Origin: Clostridia bacterium | GTDB taxonomy: Bacteria; Bacillota; Clostridia; TANB77; CAG-508 | Length of the DNA stretch: 64,000 nt | Reading direction: 5' to 3' | NCBI GenBank assembly: GCA_017404545.1 | Contig: JAFRCC010000018.1 | Span: forward strand, 514,732-578,731 | Part shown: positions 27,480 through 37,304 of the stretch, piece by piece | Position numbering within the stretch: position 1 is the stretch's first letter | Layout of the letters: each line of letters starts with the position of its first letter | Notes under the pieces: generated by a model | What the model was told of the DNA's origin: nothing | The model's database searches: none | What the model saw: only the letters and a program-made list of their open reading frames with translations | Program-made: the position numbers and the translations under genes

Positions 27480-28004
27480 TTAGACTAATTTCAATATTGC
27501 AACTTCAGCTGCATCTCCTCTACGTTGTCCAAGTTTAACGATACTTGTATATCCACCTTGTTTTCCAGCGTATTTAGGAGCTATTTCGTTGAATAACTTA
27601 GCTGTTATATCAACTGGATTTCCTTCAGCGTCTTTAACCTTGTTTAATGATTTAATCATTAATCTTCTAGCATTTAATCTTGAAGGCATATCTTTTTGTC
27701 TCTTTTCAGTAGTTTCTTCTTTAACTACTTTTAAGAATTCTTTGCCATTTTTGCTTTTTACTAATTCAGTAACTTTGTTACCATTACTATCTAATTTAGC
27801 TTTAACAACCTTGCTATCAACCATTTCAAAATTATCTTTTTCTCTTATGGCAAGAGCAATTAATTTTTCTGTCATAGATTGAACTTCTTTAGCTCTAGCA
27901 GCTGTTGTTTGTATTTGACCATGTAATAATAAATCTGTTACTTGAGTTTTAAGCATTGCTAATCTGATATCTGTTGTTTTTCCCAATTTTCTATTTGTAG
28001 CCAC
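27480..28004 (-). CDS. rplQ: Ribosomal protein L17 with insertion
   Basis: A 174-residue L17, compared with about 120 in Bacillus. The start (NRKLGKTTDIRLAMLKTQVTDLL) and end (GKQGGYTSIVKLGQRRGDAAEVAILKLV) are standard. The extra 50 or so residues, at about 65-115, replace the short loop where other L17 proteins read GDLHARRQ and are rich in Lys and Val. Similar expanded loops occur in some Clostridia and Actinobacteria. It is the last gene of the alpha part of the cluster. Confidence 0.97.
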   Translation of the reverse strand: MATNRKLGKTTDIRLAMLKTQVTDLLLHGQIQTTAARAKEVQSMTEKLIALAIREKDNFEMVDSKVVKAKLDSNGNKVTELVKSKNGKEFLKVVKEETTEKRQKDMPSRLNARRLMIKSLNKVKDAEGNPVDITAKLFNEIAPKYAGKQGGYTSIVKLGQRRGDAAEVAILKLV

Positions 28005-28029
28005 TTTTACATGTCCTCCTCTTCTCTAA

Positions 28030-28977
28030 TTAATCATCTTCTCTAGCGAAATCTAAGCCTAAAGCATGTAATTTATTTGTTACTTCATCTAATGATTTTT
28101 TTCCTAGATTTCTAACTTTCATCATATCTGATTCAGTTTTATTTGCTAAGTCCTCAACTGTTGCAATATTTGCTCTCTTTAAGCAGTTGAATGATCTTAC
28201 AGACAACTCTAAATCTTCTATTGACATTTCTAAAACTTTTTCTTTCTTAGATTCTTCTTTTTCTACCATAACTTTTGTGTTCTTTGTAGCTTCTGATAAA
28301 TCTATGAATAATTCTAAATGTCCAGTCATTACTTTTGCAGCTAGACTTAATGCTTCATATGGCTTTAAGCTACCATCTGTCCAAACCTCGATCGTAAGCT
28401 TGTCATAATCAACCATTTGTCCAACTCTTGTATTTTCAACTGAGTAATTAACTTTCTTTACTGGTGTATAGATAGAATCAATTGGAAGTAATCCTAAAGG
28501 TTGATCATCCTTTTTATTCTTTTCAGCTGTATTATATCCTCTACCCATATCAGCTGTTAATTCCATAACAAGTGAACCACCTTCTGAAACAGTAGCAATA
28601 TGTAACTCTGGGTTTAATACCTCAACAGTTCCATCTGTGATTATATCACCTGCTTTTACTTCTCCTTCTCCCTTAAAGTTAATTCTTAGAGTTTTTTCTT
28701 CATTTTTGTCTAGTTTTAATCTTACGCTTTTTAGGTTAACTATTATCTCTGGTACGTCCTCTACTACATTTGGTATTGTAGAAAATTCATGTTGAACACC
28801 TTCTATTTTTGCTCCAGTTATTGCACTTCCTGGTAATGAAGAAAGTAGAATTCTTCTTAGTGAATTTCCTATAGTTATTCCGTAACCACGCTCTAGTGGT
28901 TCACATACAAATTTAGCATAATTATTGTCATTGTCTATCTCTAAGCATTTAATATTTGGCTTTTCAAATTCTATCAT
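28030..28977 (-). CDS. rpoA: RNA polymerase alpha subunit
   Basis: A 315-residue alpha subunit. The N-terminal domain ([28 protein letters not shown]) dimerises and nucleates beta assembly, and the C-terminal domain from about residue 245 ([23 protein letters not shown]) contacts UP elements and activators. It lies 102 bases after rpsD and 25 before rplQ, as in other Firmicutes. Confidence 0.99.
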   Translation of the reverse strand: MIEFEKPNIKCLEIDNDNNYAKFVCEPLERGYGITIGNSLRRILLSSLPGSAITGAKIEGVQHEFSTIPNVVEDVPEIIVNLKSVRLKLDKNEEKTLRINFKGEGEVKAGDIITDGTVEVLNPELHIATVSEGGSLVMELTADMGRGYNTAEKNKKDDQPLGLLPIDSIYTPVKKVNYSVENTRVGQMVDYDKLTIEVWTDGSLKPYEALSLAAKVMTGHLELFIDLSEATKNTKVMVEKEESKKEKVLEMSIEDLELSVRSFNCLKRANIATVEDLANKTESDMMKVRNLGKKSLDEVTNKLHALGLDFAREDD

Positions 28978-29079
28978 TATTTCCCTCCTAATATAAAGTG
29001 AGATTATACACTTTAAAATCCAAAAATATTTAATATATATTTTTCTAATGAATATAGCAGCTTTTTTATTGCTATTATA

Positions 29080-29676
29080 CTATTTTGAGTAAAGCTCTAC
29101 TATTAAATGTTCTTCTACTGGGTAGTCAATTTCGTCTCTTGATACTACTGATAATACCTTACCAGATAAGTTATCTGCATTTTTTTCTAACCATGTTGGT
29201 ACTAATCTTGAGGCTGTTTCTTCAACACTTGCCTTAACTGTTCCATTATCTTTTCTAATTTCTCTTACAGCTACTTCATCACCTGGTTTTACTATGTAAG
29301 ATGGTATATCAACTTTTTTACCATTTACTTGAAAAGCACCATGTGTAACTTGTAATCTGGCTTCAGCTCTAGTTCTTGCATATCCTAGTCTAAATACAAC
29401 GTTATCTAATCTACTTTCTAATATTTGTAGTAATACCTCACCAGTTTTACCTTTTTTGCTTGAAGCTATATCGAAATATTTTCTAAATTGTTTTTCTCCA
29501 ACTCCATAGATGAATTTTAATTTTTGTTTTTCCTTTAACTGAATAGCATATTCAGAAACTTTTTTATGTTTATTTCCTGCCATTTTACGATTAGATTCTT
29601 TATCAATTCCAATAACTGTTGGGCTGATACCTAGATATCTACATCTTTTTAAAACAGGCTCTCTATATCTTGACAT
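29080..29676 (-). CDS. rpsD: Ribosomal protein S4
   Basis: A 198-residue S4 of the zinc-free (C-minus) type: the N-terminal region lacks the four cysteines, reading MSRYREPVLKRCRYLGISP. The S4 RNA-binding domain is at about residues 90-155. It starts 30S assembly by binding the 16S 5' domain. It lies within the alpha cluster between rpsK and rpoA; in Bacillus rpsD is elsewhere. Confidence 0.98.
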   Translation of the reverse strand: MSRYREPVLKRCRYLGISPTVIGIDKESNRKMAGNKHKKVSEYAIQLKEKQKLKFIYGVGEKQFRKYFDIASSKKGKTGEVLLQILESRLDNVVFRLGYARTRAEARLQVTHGAFQVNGKKVDIPSYIVKPGDEVAVREIRKDNGTVKASVEETASRLVPTWLEKNADNLSGKVLSVVSRDEIDYPVEEHLIVELYSK

Positions 29677-29709
29677 TATTTTTTCACCTTCCTTAATTCT
29701 ATTAAATTA

Positions 29710-30108
29710 CTATACACGACGTCTCTTTGGTGGTCTACAACCATTGTGTGGTATTGGTGTTACATCTTTAATACTGCTTATTTCTAAACCAGCTGCTTGT
29801 AATGATCTAATTGCAGCTTCACGACCAGAACCTGGTCCTTTTACAAATACTTCTACTGATTTCAATCCATGCTCCATAGCTGCTTTTGCTGCTGTTTCAG
29901 CTGCTTCGCTAGCTGCGAATGGAGTACTTTTTCTAGATCCTTTGAATCCTAATTCTCCAGCACTTGCCCAAGAAATTGCATTTCCTTGAACATCCGTAAT
30001 TGTAACGATTGTATTATTAAAACTAGAATGAATATGAGCCATACCTTTATCGATATTTTTTCTATCTCTTCTTCTAGTAACTTTTTTTGTTACATTCTTT
30101 GTAGCCAT
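29710..30108 (-). CDS. rpsK: Ribosomal protein S11
   Basis: A 132-residue S11 of the 30S platform, with the conserved [16 protein letters not shown] and ending [11 protein letters not shown]. It lies 27 bases after rpsM. Confidence 0.99.
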   Translation of the reverse strand: MATKNVTKKVTRRRDRKNIDKGMAHIHSSFNNTIVTITDVQGNAISWASAGELGFKGSRKSTPFAASEAAETAAKAAMEHGLKSVEVFVKGPGSGREAAIRSLQAAGLEISSIKDVTPIPHNGCRPPKRRRV

Positions 30109-30135
30109 TTAAGTTTTACCTCCTCAATTATTTAA

Positions 30136-30507
30136 CTATTTTGCAGCCTTGCTCTTGCTGACTAATTTTCTAGGTCCTTTTCTAGTACGAGCATTAGTTT
30201 TTGTTCTTTGTCCTCTTACTGGAAGACCTTTTCTGTGTCTTAATCCTCTATAGCAACCGATTTCTGTAAGTCTCTTAATGTTTAGAGCTACTTCTCTACG
30301 AAGATCACCTTCAACAACATAACCTTCCATAGCATTTCTTATTGCTTGTTCTTGATCATCTGTTAAATCTTTTACTCTAACATCTGGGTTTACTCCAGCT
30401 TTTGCTAATATTTTTTGAGAACTTGATAAACCTATTCCATATATATATGTTAATCCAATTTCAATTCTTTTTTCTCTAGGTAAATCTACTCCTGATATAC
30501 GAGCCAT
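30136..30507 (-). CDS. rpsM: Ribosomal protein S13
   Basis: A 123-residue S13 of the 30S head, with [22 protein letters not shown] at the N-terminus and [21 protein letters not shown] near the C-terminus. It is separated from rpmJ by an unusually long 209-base spacer. Confidence 0.99.
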   Translation of the reverse strand: MARISGVDLPREKRIEIGLTYIYGIGLSSSQKILAKAGVNPDVRVKDLTDDQEQAIRNAMEGYVVEGDLRREVALNIKRLTEIGCYRGLRHRKGLPVRGQRTKTNARTRKGPRKLVSKSKAAK

Positions 30508-30716
30508 TATTTTTGCACCTCCAAAATTTTTCTTTAATAACTTTTATAAATGTTTATGCGTTTTAATAATATTAAAGGTGAAATGCACTAAGCACAAATT
30601 AATCGGATTTTAATTTCTACCTAGTCTTTAATATCTATATAAAACTCTATATATAAACATAAATCTAGAACTTTCAGCCGCTTTCCTAGATATATGTATA
30701 TACCATATTTGCTTGA
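30508..30716. other. Long rpmJ-rpsM spacer without a gene
   Basis: These 209 bases hold no convincing coding frame. They include ATAAATGTTTAT near 30544 and ATATATAAACATAAAT near 30649, which can pair loosely and enclose most of the spacer. I see the rpsM ribosome binding site but no clear promoter or terminator. Confidence 0.45.
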
Positions 30717-30830
30717 TTATCCTTGTCTTTGTTTATGTTTAGGATTTTCACAAATAACTCTTATTACACCTTTTCTTTTGATTACTTTGCATTTTTCGCA
30801 AATTGGTTTTACTGATGGTCTAACCTTCAT
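30717..30830 (-). CDS. rpmJ: Ribosomal protein L36
   Basis: A 37-residue L36 beginning [20 protein letters not shown], with the zinc ligands CxxC at residues 11-14, then C27 and H32. GGAGGTGT stands 5 bases before the ATG. It lies between infA and rpsM, its normal place. Confidence 0.97.
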   Translation of the reverse strand: MKVRPSVKPICEKCKVIKRKGVIRVICENPKHKQRQG

Positions 30831-30928
30831 CTTTTACACCTCCCTGAAATTTTGTTATATTTAATTAATTGATGGGTCTTCAATTATAATTAACTATAAT
30901 AAAAATATAATATAAAAACGAAACAAAA

Positions 30929-30959
30929 GTAGTGAGATACAAATTTCTGAAATCACTAC
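30929..30959 (-). promoter_or_regulatory. Hairpin in the infA-rpmJ spacer
   Basis: On the minus strand GTAGTGA and TCACTAC pair around a 17-base loop, followed by TTTTGTTTCGTTTTT. It resembles a partial terminator or attenuator and lies inside a larger inverted repeat (30909-30933 with 31020-31043). Confidence 0.5.
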
Positions 30960-31036
30960 AATACGAGGCCTGTACTATTCATACATCAAAGACTATTTAA
31001 TGAGTGAAATTTGTAGATTACTGCTTTTTATTCGTT

Positions 31037-31255
31037 TTATTTTGCTCTCCAAGTAATTCTTCCTCTTGTAAGATCATAAGGTGATAATTCAACCTTTACT
31101 TTATCTCCTGGAAGAATCTTTATATAATTCATTCTTAATTTTCCAGAAATATGTGCTAGAATTTGATGTCCATTTTCAAGCTCTACTTTGAAGTTAGTAT
31201 TTGGTAATGTTTCAACAACAATTCCCTCAACCTCTATAACATCTTCTTTTGCCAT
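31037..31255 (-). CDS. infA: Translation initiation factor IF-1
   Basis: A 72-residue S1-like OB-fold protein, starting [11 protein letters not shown] and ending [12 protein letters not shown]. The ATG at 31255 is used because GGAGG precedes it by 6 bases; an ATG four codons earlier would place that binding site inside the gene. It lies between map and rpmJ. Confidence 0.97.
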   Translation of the reverse strand: MAKEDVIEVEGIVVETLPNTNFKVELENGHQILAHISGKLRMNYIKILPGDKVKVELSPYDLTRGRITWRAK

Positions 31256-31325
31256 TTCTACCTCCATTTTTCTTTCTTATTGTATACGCTATTTTAATCG
31301 ATAGCTTTTATAGTATATAACAAAA

Positions 31326-32099
31326 TTATAGTAAAGTCAATATTTCAGGCTCTTTTTCTGTAATTAAAATTGTATTTTCGTAATGTGCAGCAGGTGTTCC
31401 ATCTTCTGTTACAATTGTCCATCCATCATCAAGCTCTAAAATATCTGATTTTCCCATAATAACCATGGGTTCTATTGCTAGTGTCATGCCAGGTTCAATT
31501 CTTGGTCCTCTTCCAGCTTTACCATAATTTGGTATTCCTGGATCTTCATGCATTTCCCTTCCAATTCCATGTCCTTGAAATTCTCTTACAACAGAATATC
31601 CGTTTTTTTCTACATACTCACCAATTGCATGGCTAATATCTCCAATTCTGTTGCCCTTAACCGCATACTTTATTCCTTCGAAAAAAGCTTGCTTTGTAAC
31701 TTCTAGAAGTCTTTCATCTTCTTTGTTGTTTGGTTTGCCAACAATATATGTTCTAGCGGCGTCACCATTAAATCCATCTTTATATGCAACTAAATCAATT
31801 TTTATAATGTCACCATCTTTTAAAATCACTCTTTTTGATGGAATTCCATGTATAACTTCGTCGTTAACCGATGCACAAATACTTCCTGGAAAATTTGGAA
31901 CACCTTTTTGGTATGATGGATATCCCTTTTCAGCAGGAATTCCTCCATGACTTCTTATGAAATCTTCAGCAATTTTATCAAGTTCATATGTTGATATTCC
32001 TGGTTTAATATGTTTTGCAATTTCTTCATGAACCTCAGCTGTTAACTTACACGCAGCTCTCATTAGTTCAATTTCCTTCTTTGATTTAATCGTTATCAT
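31326..32099 (-). CDS. map: Methionine aminopeptidase type I
   Basis: A 257-residue enzyme that removes the initiator methionine. The two-metal site residues are visible in DGFNGDAARTYIVG (Asp, Asp), GHGIGREMHEDPGIPNYG (His), AIEPMV (Glu) and TEDGTPAAHYENTILIT (Glu). It lies between adk and infA as in other Firmicutes. Confidence 0.97.
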   Translation of the reverse strand: MITIKSKKEIELMRAACKLTAEVHEEIAKHIKPGISTYELDKIAEDFIRSHGGIPAEKGYPSYQKGVPNFPGSICASVNDEVIHGIPSKRVILKDGDIIKIDLVAYKDGFNGDAARTYIVGKPNNKEDERLLEVTKQAFFEGIKYAVKGNRIGDISHAIGEYVEKNGYSVVREFQGHGIGREMHEDPGIPNYGKAGRGPRIEPGMTLAIEPMVIMGKSDILELDDGWTIVTEDGTPAAHYENTILITEKEPEILTLL

Positions 32100-32132
32100 T
32101 TCACTACTTCCTCTTCTAACCTATTTTATCAA

Positions 32133-32795
32133 TTATCTGCTCTTTATAAATTCAACCATATCCTTAGCAACTTCTGTGCCCATTCTATTTATGGATATGC
32201 TTATTTCTTCCGTCTTTAATACTCCCTGTTTCTTGTAGTAATCTACTAGAGGACTCGTTTTTTCTTCGTAAATTTCCAATCTTCTTCTAATTGCTTCTGG
32301 ATTTGAATCATCTGCTCTCTGAACAAGCGATTCACCACATTCATCACATATACCTTCAACCTTTGGTGGATGAAGTTTCGTATTAAATGTTGCTTTGCAA
32401 TTTGGACATACCCTTCTAGTTAGCATTCTATCTATAATCTCATCTTTAGGTGTAGTTAAATTAATAACCAAATCAACTTTCTTGCCTTCTTTAGCTAAAA
32501 TTTCATCTAATTTTTGCGCTTGTTCAATAGTCCTTGGAAAACCATCTAATATTGCTCCACCTATAGCATCATCTTCTGACAGTCTATTTTTTACCATTGG
32601 AACAGTAATTTCATCTGGAACCAAATTTCCTTGTGAAATATATTTATCTGCTTCAACACCTAATTCTGTTTTATCTTTGATATTTTGTCTGAAAATATCC
32701 CCTGTAGAAATTTGTGGAAATCCTGTTTCCTTACTAATTAATCCAGCAACAGTTCCTTTGCCTGTTCCTTGAGCTCCTAACATAATAATGTACAT
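32133..32795 (-). CDS. adk: Adenylate kinase
   Basis: A 220-residue enzyme, interconverting ATP + AMP and 2 ADP. The P-loop is GAQGTGKGT at residues 7-15, slightly off the common GxPGxGKGT. The lid carries a zinc site, CPNC ... CDEC (about 128-150), typical of Gram-positive enzymes. The start at 32795 is chosen because GGAGG precedes it; the frame is open 15 codons further up. The 209-base gap to secY holds two strong hairpins. Confidence 0.96.
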   Translation of the reverse strand: MYIIMLGAQGTGKGTVAGLISKETGFPQISTGDIFRQNIKDKTELGVEADKYISQGNLVPDEITVPMVKNRLSEDDAIGGAILDGFPRTIEQAQKLDEILAKEGKKVDLVINLTTPKDEIIDRMLTRRVCPNCKATFNTKLHPPKVEGICDECGESLVQRADDSNPEAIRRRLEIYEEKTSPLVDYYKKQGVLKTEEISISINRMGTEVAKDMVEFIKSR

Positions 32796-32881
32796 TTTGC
32801 TTCCTCCCTCTACAAATACATTGATGAAATTAAAGTTCATTTATTCTTACTAATATAATAAGAGCAAAATAAAATAATTTC

Positions 32882-32978
32882 TTAAATAATTAATATTTTG
32901 TAATATTAATTATTTAAAAAATCATATATAAAGTTGGAAGCTAAATTTCCTTCATTAAAAATTCTACTTCCAACTTTT
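32882..32978 (-). promoter_or_regulatory. Two strong hairpins between secY and adk
   Basis: AAAGTTGGAAG (32931-32941) pairs perfectly with CTTCCAACTTT (32968-32978), and a 16-base AT stem at 32882-32897 pairs perfectly with 32902-32917 around a 4-base loop. On the minus strand they follow the secY stop. Neither has a perfect T-run, so they could be partial terminators, RNA-processing sites or mRNA stabilisers. Confidence 0.6.
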
Positions 32979-33004
32979 GTATATATTTTAATAATTGAAT
33001 TGCT

Positions 33005-34324
33005 TTACTCTAAAAAACCTTTATAATGTTTCATTACAACTTGTGATTCCAATTGTTGTACAGTTTCTAGTGCAACACCAACAACAATTAATATTGATGT
33101 ACCTCCAAATGCTAAGTTAGTACTTGATAAATGACTTACAAGCATTGGAATAATCGCAATTAATGCTAGGAAAAATCCACCAAATATTGTTAATTTTGTA
33201 ATAACAGAAGATAGATATTCTATTGTTGACTTACCTGTTCTTATACCTGGTATGAAACCTCCATTTTTCTTAATATTGCTAGAAATTTCTGCTGGATTAA
33301 ATGTGGCATATGTATAGAAAAATGTAAATCCAACTATTAATAATAGATAAATTATAGCATTTACAATTGTATACTTAATACTTACATCCGAAGAAGACGT
33401 AGCAATTGAAACATTGTACACAATACGCCAGAAGTTTTGTATTCCAGTTGTTTGTGTCGTTATATTTGGATTAATTAATTGTATAACCATTGCTGGGAAA
33501 GTCATAAATGATGAAGCAAATATAATTGGCATTACACCAGCCATAGCAAGCTTTAGCGGTATATGTGTATTTTGTCCCCCAACCATCTTTCTTCCAACAA
33601 CTTTCTTAGAATATTGCACTGGTATTTTTCTTTCAGCTTGCTGCACAAATACTACAGCAGCAATAAGAATAATTACACCCAATACAATTGCTAATGCAAT
33701 TAATAAATTCTTCGTATCGAATGTTGTCCCGAATACTTTAGAATATAGCGTCTGAGCACCACTTCCAAGTCCTGAAACTATACCAACAAAGATTAACATT
33801 GAAATTCCATTTCCAATTCCTTTAGATGTTATTTGTTCTCCCAACCACATAAGTATTGCTGTTCCTGTCATAAACGATAGGACAACTATAAATCCAGTAA
33901 GGAATCCCGAACTAACAAACGCACTTTTATACATTAAATAAATACCAACACCTTCTGCAAGAGAAAGAGCTAATGTTAATATTTTTGTGTATCTATTTAT
34001 CTTTGCTCTTTCCATTTCGCCACCTTCTTTAGTAAGTTTTTCTAAAGATGGTATTACCATACCAAGTAATTGGATAACAATTGATGCGGTAATGTATGGA
34101 GTAATTGACATTGCAAATATTGACAATCTAGTGAAAGCACCACCTGTCAAAAGATTTATTAGGCCTTTGATACCTTCTGCATTGCCTGTATCTAATTGTG
34201 AAGGATCAATACCTGGCACTGAAATAAAACATCCAAGTCTAAAAACGACAATTAACACTAATGTATATAAAAGTCTTTTTCTAACATCTGGAGTCTTTAA
34301 AGCGTTTTTTATGGTGTTAAACAA
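33005..34324 (-). CDS. secY: Preprotein translocase subunit SecY
   Basis: A 439-residue, ten-helix channel protein of the Sec translocon; the N-terminus (FRLGCFISVPGID) and the PxxVQLLGM region are conserved. The start is TTG at 34324, directly after the rplO stop, with AGGTGA 5 bases before it; no ATG fits. It lies between rplO and adk. Confidence 0.98.
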   Translation of the reverse strand: MFNTIKNALKTPDVRKRLLYTLVLIVVFRLGCFISVPGIDPSQLDTGNAEGIKGLINLLTGGAFTRLSIFAMSITPYITASIVIQLLGMVIPSLEKLTKEGGEMERAKINRYTKILTLALSLAEGVGIYLMYKSAFVSSGFLTGFIVVLSFMTGTAILMWLGEQITSKGIGNGISMLIFVGIVSGLGSGAQTLYSKVFGTTFDTKNLLIALAIVLGVIILIAAVVFVQQAERKIPVQYSKKVVGRKMVGGQNTHIPLKLAMAGVMPIIFASSFMTFPAMVIQLINPNITTQTTGIQNFWRIVYNVSIATSSSDVSIKYTIVNAIIYLLLIVGFTFFYTYATFNPAEISSNIKKNGGFIPGIRTGKSTIEYLSSVITKLTIFGGFFLALIAIIPMLVSHLSSTNLAFGGTSILIVVGVALETVQQLESQVVMKHYKGFLE

Positions 34325-34759
34325 TTAAATCACCTCTGTCTTTCCACCTAAAGCTTCAATTTTTTCTTTTGCTGCTTTAGTAAATCTTTTAGCTTTTACA
34401 GCTAATTTTTTCTCTAAGTTTCCAGTAGCTATAATAACTATACCATCATTTGCTTTACTGATTATTCCGTCTGCAATTAAGCTTTCAGCTGTAACTTCAG
34501 CTGTTGTTGCTTGGTTAAGCATAGTTAATGTTACTTCTGTATAATTTAAAGCGTGAATATTTGTAAATCCTCTCTTTGGTAATCTTCTATATAATGGTGT
34601 TTGACCTCCTTCGAATCCTCTTCTAACACCACCACCTGATCTTGCTTTTTGACCTTTATGTCCTCTACCAGATGTTTTACCAAGTCCAGATCCCATTCCA
34701 CGTCCTACTCTTGTTCTTGTTTGTTTTTCTTGAGCTGGCGCTAATTCATCTAATTTCAT
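34325..34759 (-). CDS. rplO: Ribosomal protein L15
   Basis: A 144-residue L15 with the conserved glycine-rich N-terminus ([26 protein letters not shown] in part) that threads into 23S rRNA. It follows rpsE by 72 bases; no rpmD (L30) gene lies between, unlike most Firmicutes. Confidence 0.98.
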   Translation of the reverse strand: MKLDELAPAQEKQTRTRVGRGMGSGLGKTSGRGHKGQKARSGGGVRRGFEGGQTPLYRRLPKRGFTNIHALNYTEVTLTMLNQATTAEVTAESLIADGIISKANDGIVIIATGNLEKKLAVKAKRFTKAAKEKIEALGGKTEVI

Positions 34760-34831
34760 TATGTGGTTACACCTCCTTATTTTTGTTATAGTAAGTATAT
34801 ACTATTGTATTTTATAAATCAATAAATTTTT

Positions 34832-35320
34832 TTATAAAATATCTTCTGGTTTTAATCCTCTCTTTTTAGCAACTTGCTCTAAAGTTTGCATTTTCTTTAA
34901 ACCTTCGATTGTAGCATATACAACGTTTCTTGGATTGTTAGTTCCTATAACTTTTGTTCTGATATCTCTGTATCCAGCAAGTTCAATTACAGGTCTAACG
35001 CTTCCTCCTGCTATGATTCCAGTACCTTCTGCAGCTGGTTTTAACATAACTTTGGCACTACCAAATTCACCAACAAATTCATGAGGTATTGTTGTTCCTA
35101 CAACAGGAACTTCGATTAAGTTTTTCTTAGCTTCTTCTATAGCTTTTTTGATAGCATCTGGAACTTCGGCTGCTTTTCCGTTTCCAACACCTACGTGTCC
35201 AGCTCCATCTCCAACAACTACAACTGCACTAAATCTAAAAGTTCTACCACCTTTAACAACCTTAGCAACTCTGCTGATTGATACAACTTTTTCTTTTAAT
35301 TCTGATGTATTATTTTCCAT
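34832..35320 (-). CDS. rpsE: Ribosomal protein S5
   Basis: A 162-residue S5, important for translational accuracy, with the double-stranded RNA-binding segment [23 protein letters not shown] and the [19 protein letters not shown]-terminal domain. It sits between rplR and rplO. Confidence 0.99.
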   Translation of the reverse strand: MENNTSELKEKVVSISRVAKVVKGGRTFRFSAVVVVGDGAGHVGVGNGKAAEVPDAIKKAIEEAKKNLIEVPVVGTTIPHEFVGEFGSAKVMLKPAAEGTGIIAGGSVRPVIELAGYRDIRTKVIGTNNPRNVVYATIEGLKKMQTLEQVAKKRGLKPEDIL

Positions 35321-35344
35321 GAATCTTTATTTCCCTCCTTCTTA

Positions 35345-35704
35345 TTAGAATTTTAATCCTGCTTCTCTTGCAGCTTCTGCAAATTCTTTAACGATTCCGT
35401 GATATTGATATCCACTTCTATCAAATACAACTTCCTCTACTTTTTTAGCTATTGCTTTCTTAGCTATTGCAGCTCCAACTTCTTTAGCAGCTTCTTTGTT
35501 TGAAGCTTTTGTCTTGATATCTTTATCAAGTGTTGAGCTACTTACTAAAGTAGTACCTGTAACATCGTCTATTAATTGAGCGAATAGATTCTTGTTACTT
35601 CTATATATACAAAGTCTTGGACGTTCAGCAGTTCCGCTAATTTTTGTACGAACTCTTATATGTCTTCTTCTTCTTTCCATTTTTCTATCTGTATTAGAAA
35701 CCAT
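35345..35704 (-). CDS. rplR: Ribosomal protein L18
   Basis: A 119-residue L18 that binds 5S rRNA, with [26 protein letters not shown] in part and the [15 protein letters not shown] motif. It follows a hairpin-containing spacer after rplF. Confidence 0.99.
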   Translation of the reverse strand: MVSNTDRKMERRRRHIRVRTKISGTAERPRLCIYRSNKNLFAQLIDDVTGTTLVSSSTLDKDIKTKASNKEAAKEVGAAIAKKAIAKKVEEVVFDRSGYQYHGIVKEFAEAAREAGLKF

Positions 35705-35719
35705 TATTTTCTCCTTTCT

Positions 35720-35808
35720 AACTAATGTAACAGCATTAGTTCTTTTAAATTAAGTTTATATACAGTTTGGACTAAGTAAGAAATAAATCTAATTATTTTA
35801 TTTCTTAC
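35720..35808 (-). promoter_or_regulatory. Two hairpins in the rplF-rplR spacer
   Basis: AACTAATG (35720-35727) pairs perfectly with CATTAGTT (35734-35741), and GTAAGAAATAA (35776-35786) pairs perfectly with TTATTTCTTAC (35798-35808). The second stem includes the last codons and stop of rplF. Confidence 0.6.
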
Positions 35809-36337
35809 CAGCTTTACCTTCCTTACGTCTAATATGTTCTTCAACATATTTGATACCTTTTCCTCTATAAACTTCAGGTGGTCTCTTAGTTCTTATAACA
35901 GCAGCTACTTGACCAACTTGCTCTTTGTCAACACCTCTAACGATTATTTGGTTTGGTGATGGAACTTCGAATTTAATTCCTTCTGGAGCTTCCATCTCAA
36001 CTGGATGAGAATATCCTAAAGTTAGTAATAAATTCTTTCCTTTTAATTGAGCTCTATATCCAACACCATTTATTTCTAATTCTCTTGTATATTCATTAAG
36101 AACACCTTCAATCATGTTGCTGATTAATGTTCTTGTTAAACCATGTAAACTTCTGTTGTAAGCTTCATCATCTGGTCTTGTTACTTTAATAACATTACCA
36201 TCAATACTTACATTCATGTTTTTATGAATATCTCTTTCTAATGTACCCTTTGGTCCTTTAACAGTAAGATGTTGTCCATCTAATTTAACTTCAACACCTG
36301 CTGGAACTGTAATAGGTTTATTTCCTATTCTAGACAT
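35798..36337 (-). CDS. rplF: Ribosomal protein L6
   Basis: A 179-residue L6 with two tandem L6 folds, ending GKGIKYVEEHIRRKEGKAGKK. It stabilises the sarcin-ricin region. A 154-base spacer, longer than usual, separates it from rpsH. Confidence 0.99.
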   Translation of the reverse strand: MSRIGNKPITVPAGVEVKLDGQHLTVKGPKGTLERDIHKNMNVSIDGNVIKVTRPDDEAYNRSLHGLTRTLISNMIEGVLNEYTRELEINGVGYRAQLKGKNLLLTLGYSHPVEMEAPEGIKFEVPSPNQIIVRGVDKEQVGQVAAVIRTKRPPEVYRGKGIKYVEEHIRRKEGKAGKK

Positions 36338-36373
36338 GTGATATTTCCTCCTTCTTTACTATTTATATGAATT

Positions 36374-36484
36374 TTTAAATAATTGTTATTTGCAAGGCAA
36401 TCAAACGAAAAAACCATAATCATACATCTGTACGATAAAGATTCTCGAATGTAGATTAAACGATGTCAAAATTGCAATTATTTA
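36374..36484. repeat. Inverted-repeat-bounded rpsH-rplF spacer
   Basis: TTAAATAATTG near 36375 faces CAATTATTTA near 36473, enclosing about 85 bases with no coding frame between rpsH and rplF. It could form one long RNA stem or be a tiny insertion. Confidence 0.5.
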
Positions 36485-36491
36485 GGAATTA

Positions 36492-36893
36492 TTACCAAAC
36501 ATAAGCTAGTACTTCTCCGCCTAAACCTTCGCTTCTAGCTTCTTTGTCTGTTTTGATTCCTTTTGATGTAGATATTAAAGCTATACCTAAACCATTTAGA
36601 ACTTTAGGTAATTCATCCTTAGATGCATATACTCTAAGTCCTGGTTTGCTTATTCTCTTTAATCCGTCTATAACTCTGCTACCTTTTTCATCATATTTTA
36701 AAGTTATTCTTATAATTCCTTGATTATTTTCAACTTTTATTTCTTCAAAAGACTTGATATATCCTTCTTTTAATAGAATGTTAGCTATAGCTAATTTCAT
36801 ATTCGAAGCAGGAACATCAACTGTTTTATGTTTAGAACTGTTTGCATTTCTAATTCTTGTTAGCATATCTGCTATTGGATCAGTAATATTCAA
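36492..36893 (-). CDS. rpsH: Ribosomal protein S8
   Basis: A 133-residue S8 that binds the 16S central domain, with [16 protein letters not shown] at the N-terminus and the [13 protein letters not shown] motif followed by GGEVLAYVW at the C-terminus. Confidence 0.99.
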   Translation of the reverse strand: MNITDPIADMLTRIRNANSSKHKTVDVPASNMKLAIANILLKEGYIKSFEEIKVENNQGIIRITLKYDEKGSRVIDGLKRISKPGLRVYASKDELPKVLNGLGIALISTSKGIKTDKEARSEGLGGEVLAYVW

Positions 36894-36965
36894 CTTTATC
36901 CCTCCTTTTAATGTTTTCTATATTTAAATTAAACATCCTTATGTAGTAAACTACATATTTATATT

Positions 36966-37151
36966 TTACCAACTTGCTTTCTTTACACCAGGAATCTCAC
37001 CCTTGTGTGCTAATTCTCTAAAGCATACACGGCAAATTCCAAATTTTCTGATGTAAGAATGTGGTCTACCACAAAGTTTGCATCTGTTATATTCCCTAGT
37101 AGCAAATTTTTGTGTTTTTTGTTGCTTAACTTTTAAAGATTTTTTAGCCAT
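36966..37151 (-). CDS. rpsN: Ribosomal protein S14, zinc-binding type Z
   Basis: A 61-residue short S14 with the zinc ligands CKLC and CRVC (residues 24-27 and 40-43), the type found in Gram-positive and thermophilic bacteria. Given the zinc transporter in this window, note that many relatives keep a zinc-free paralogue elsewhere; none is seen here. Confidence 0.98.
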   Translation of the reverse strand: MAKKSLKVKQQKTQKFATREYNRCKLCGRPHSYIRKFGICRVCFRELAHKGEIPGVKKASW

Positions 37152-37186
37152 ATCTTAGCTTTTCCTCCTTTTTTAGATTTCTCAAA

Positions 37187-37304
37187 AATAATTTAAAGTA
37201 GTAAGATGTGCATTTGGGTAAACTGGATAAAACGAAAGTGTACTATTGTACATTAATGTTAGACCAATGAATCGAAAATGCTCAGATTGCTGATTTAAAT
37301 TATT
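37187..37304. repeat. Inverted-repeat-bounded rplE-rpsN spacer
   Basis: AATAATTTAAA (37187-37197) is perfectly matched by TTTAAATTATT (37294-37304), enclosing 96 bases without a gene. The right arm overlaps the rplE stop. Confidence 0.55.
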
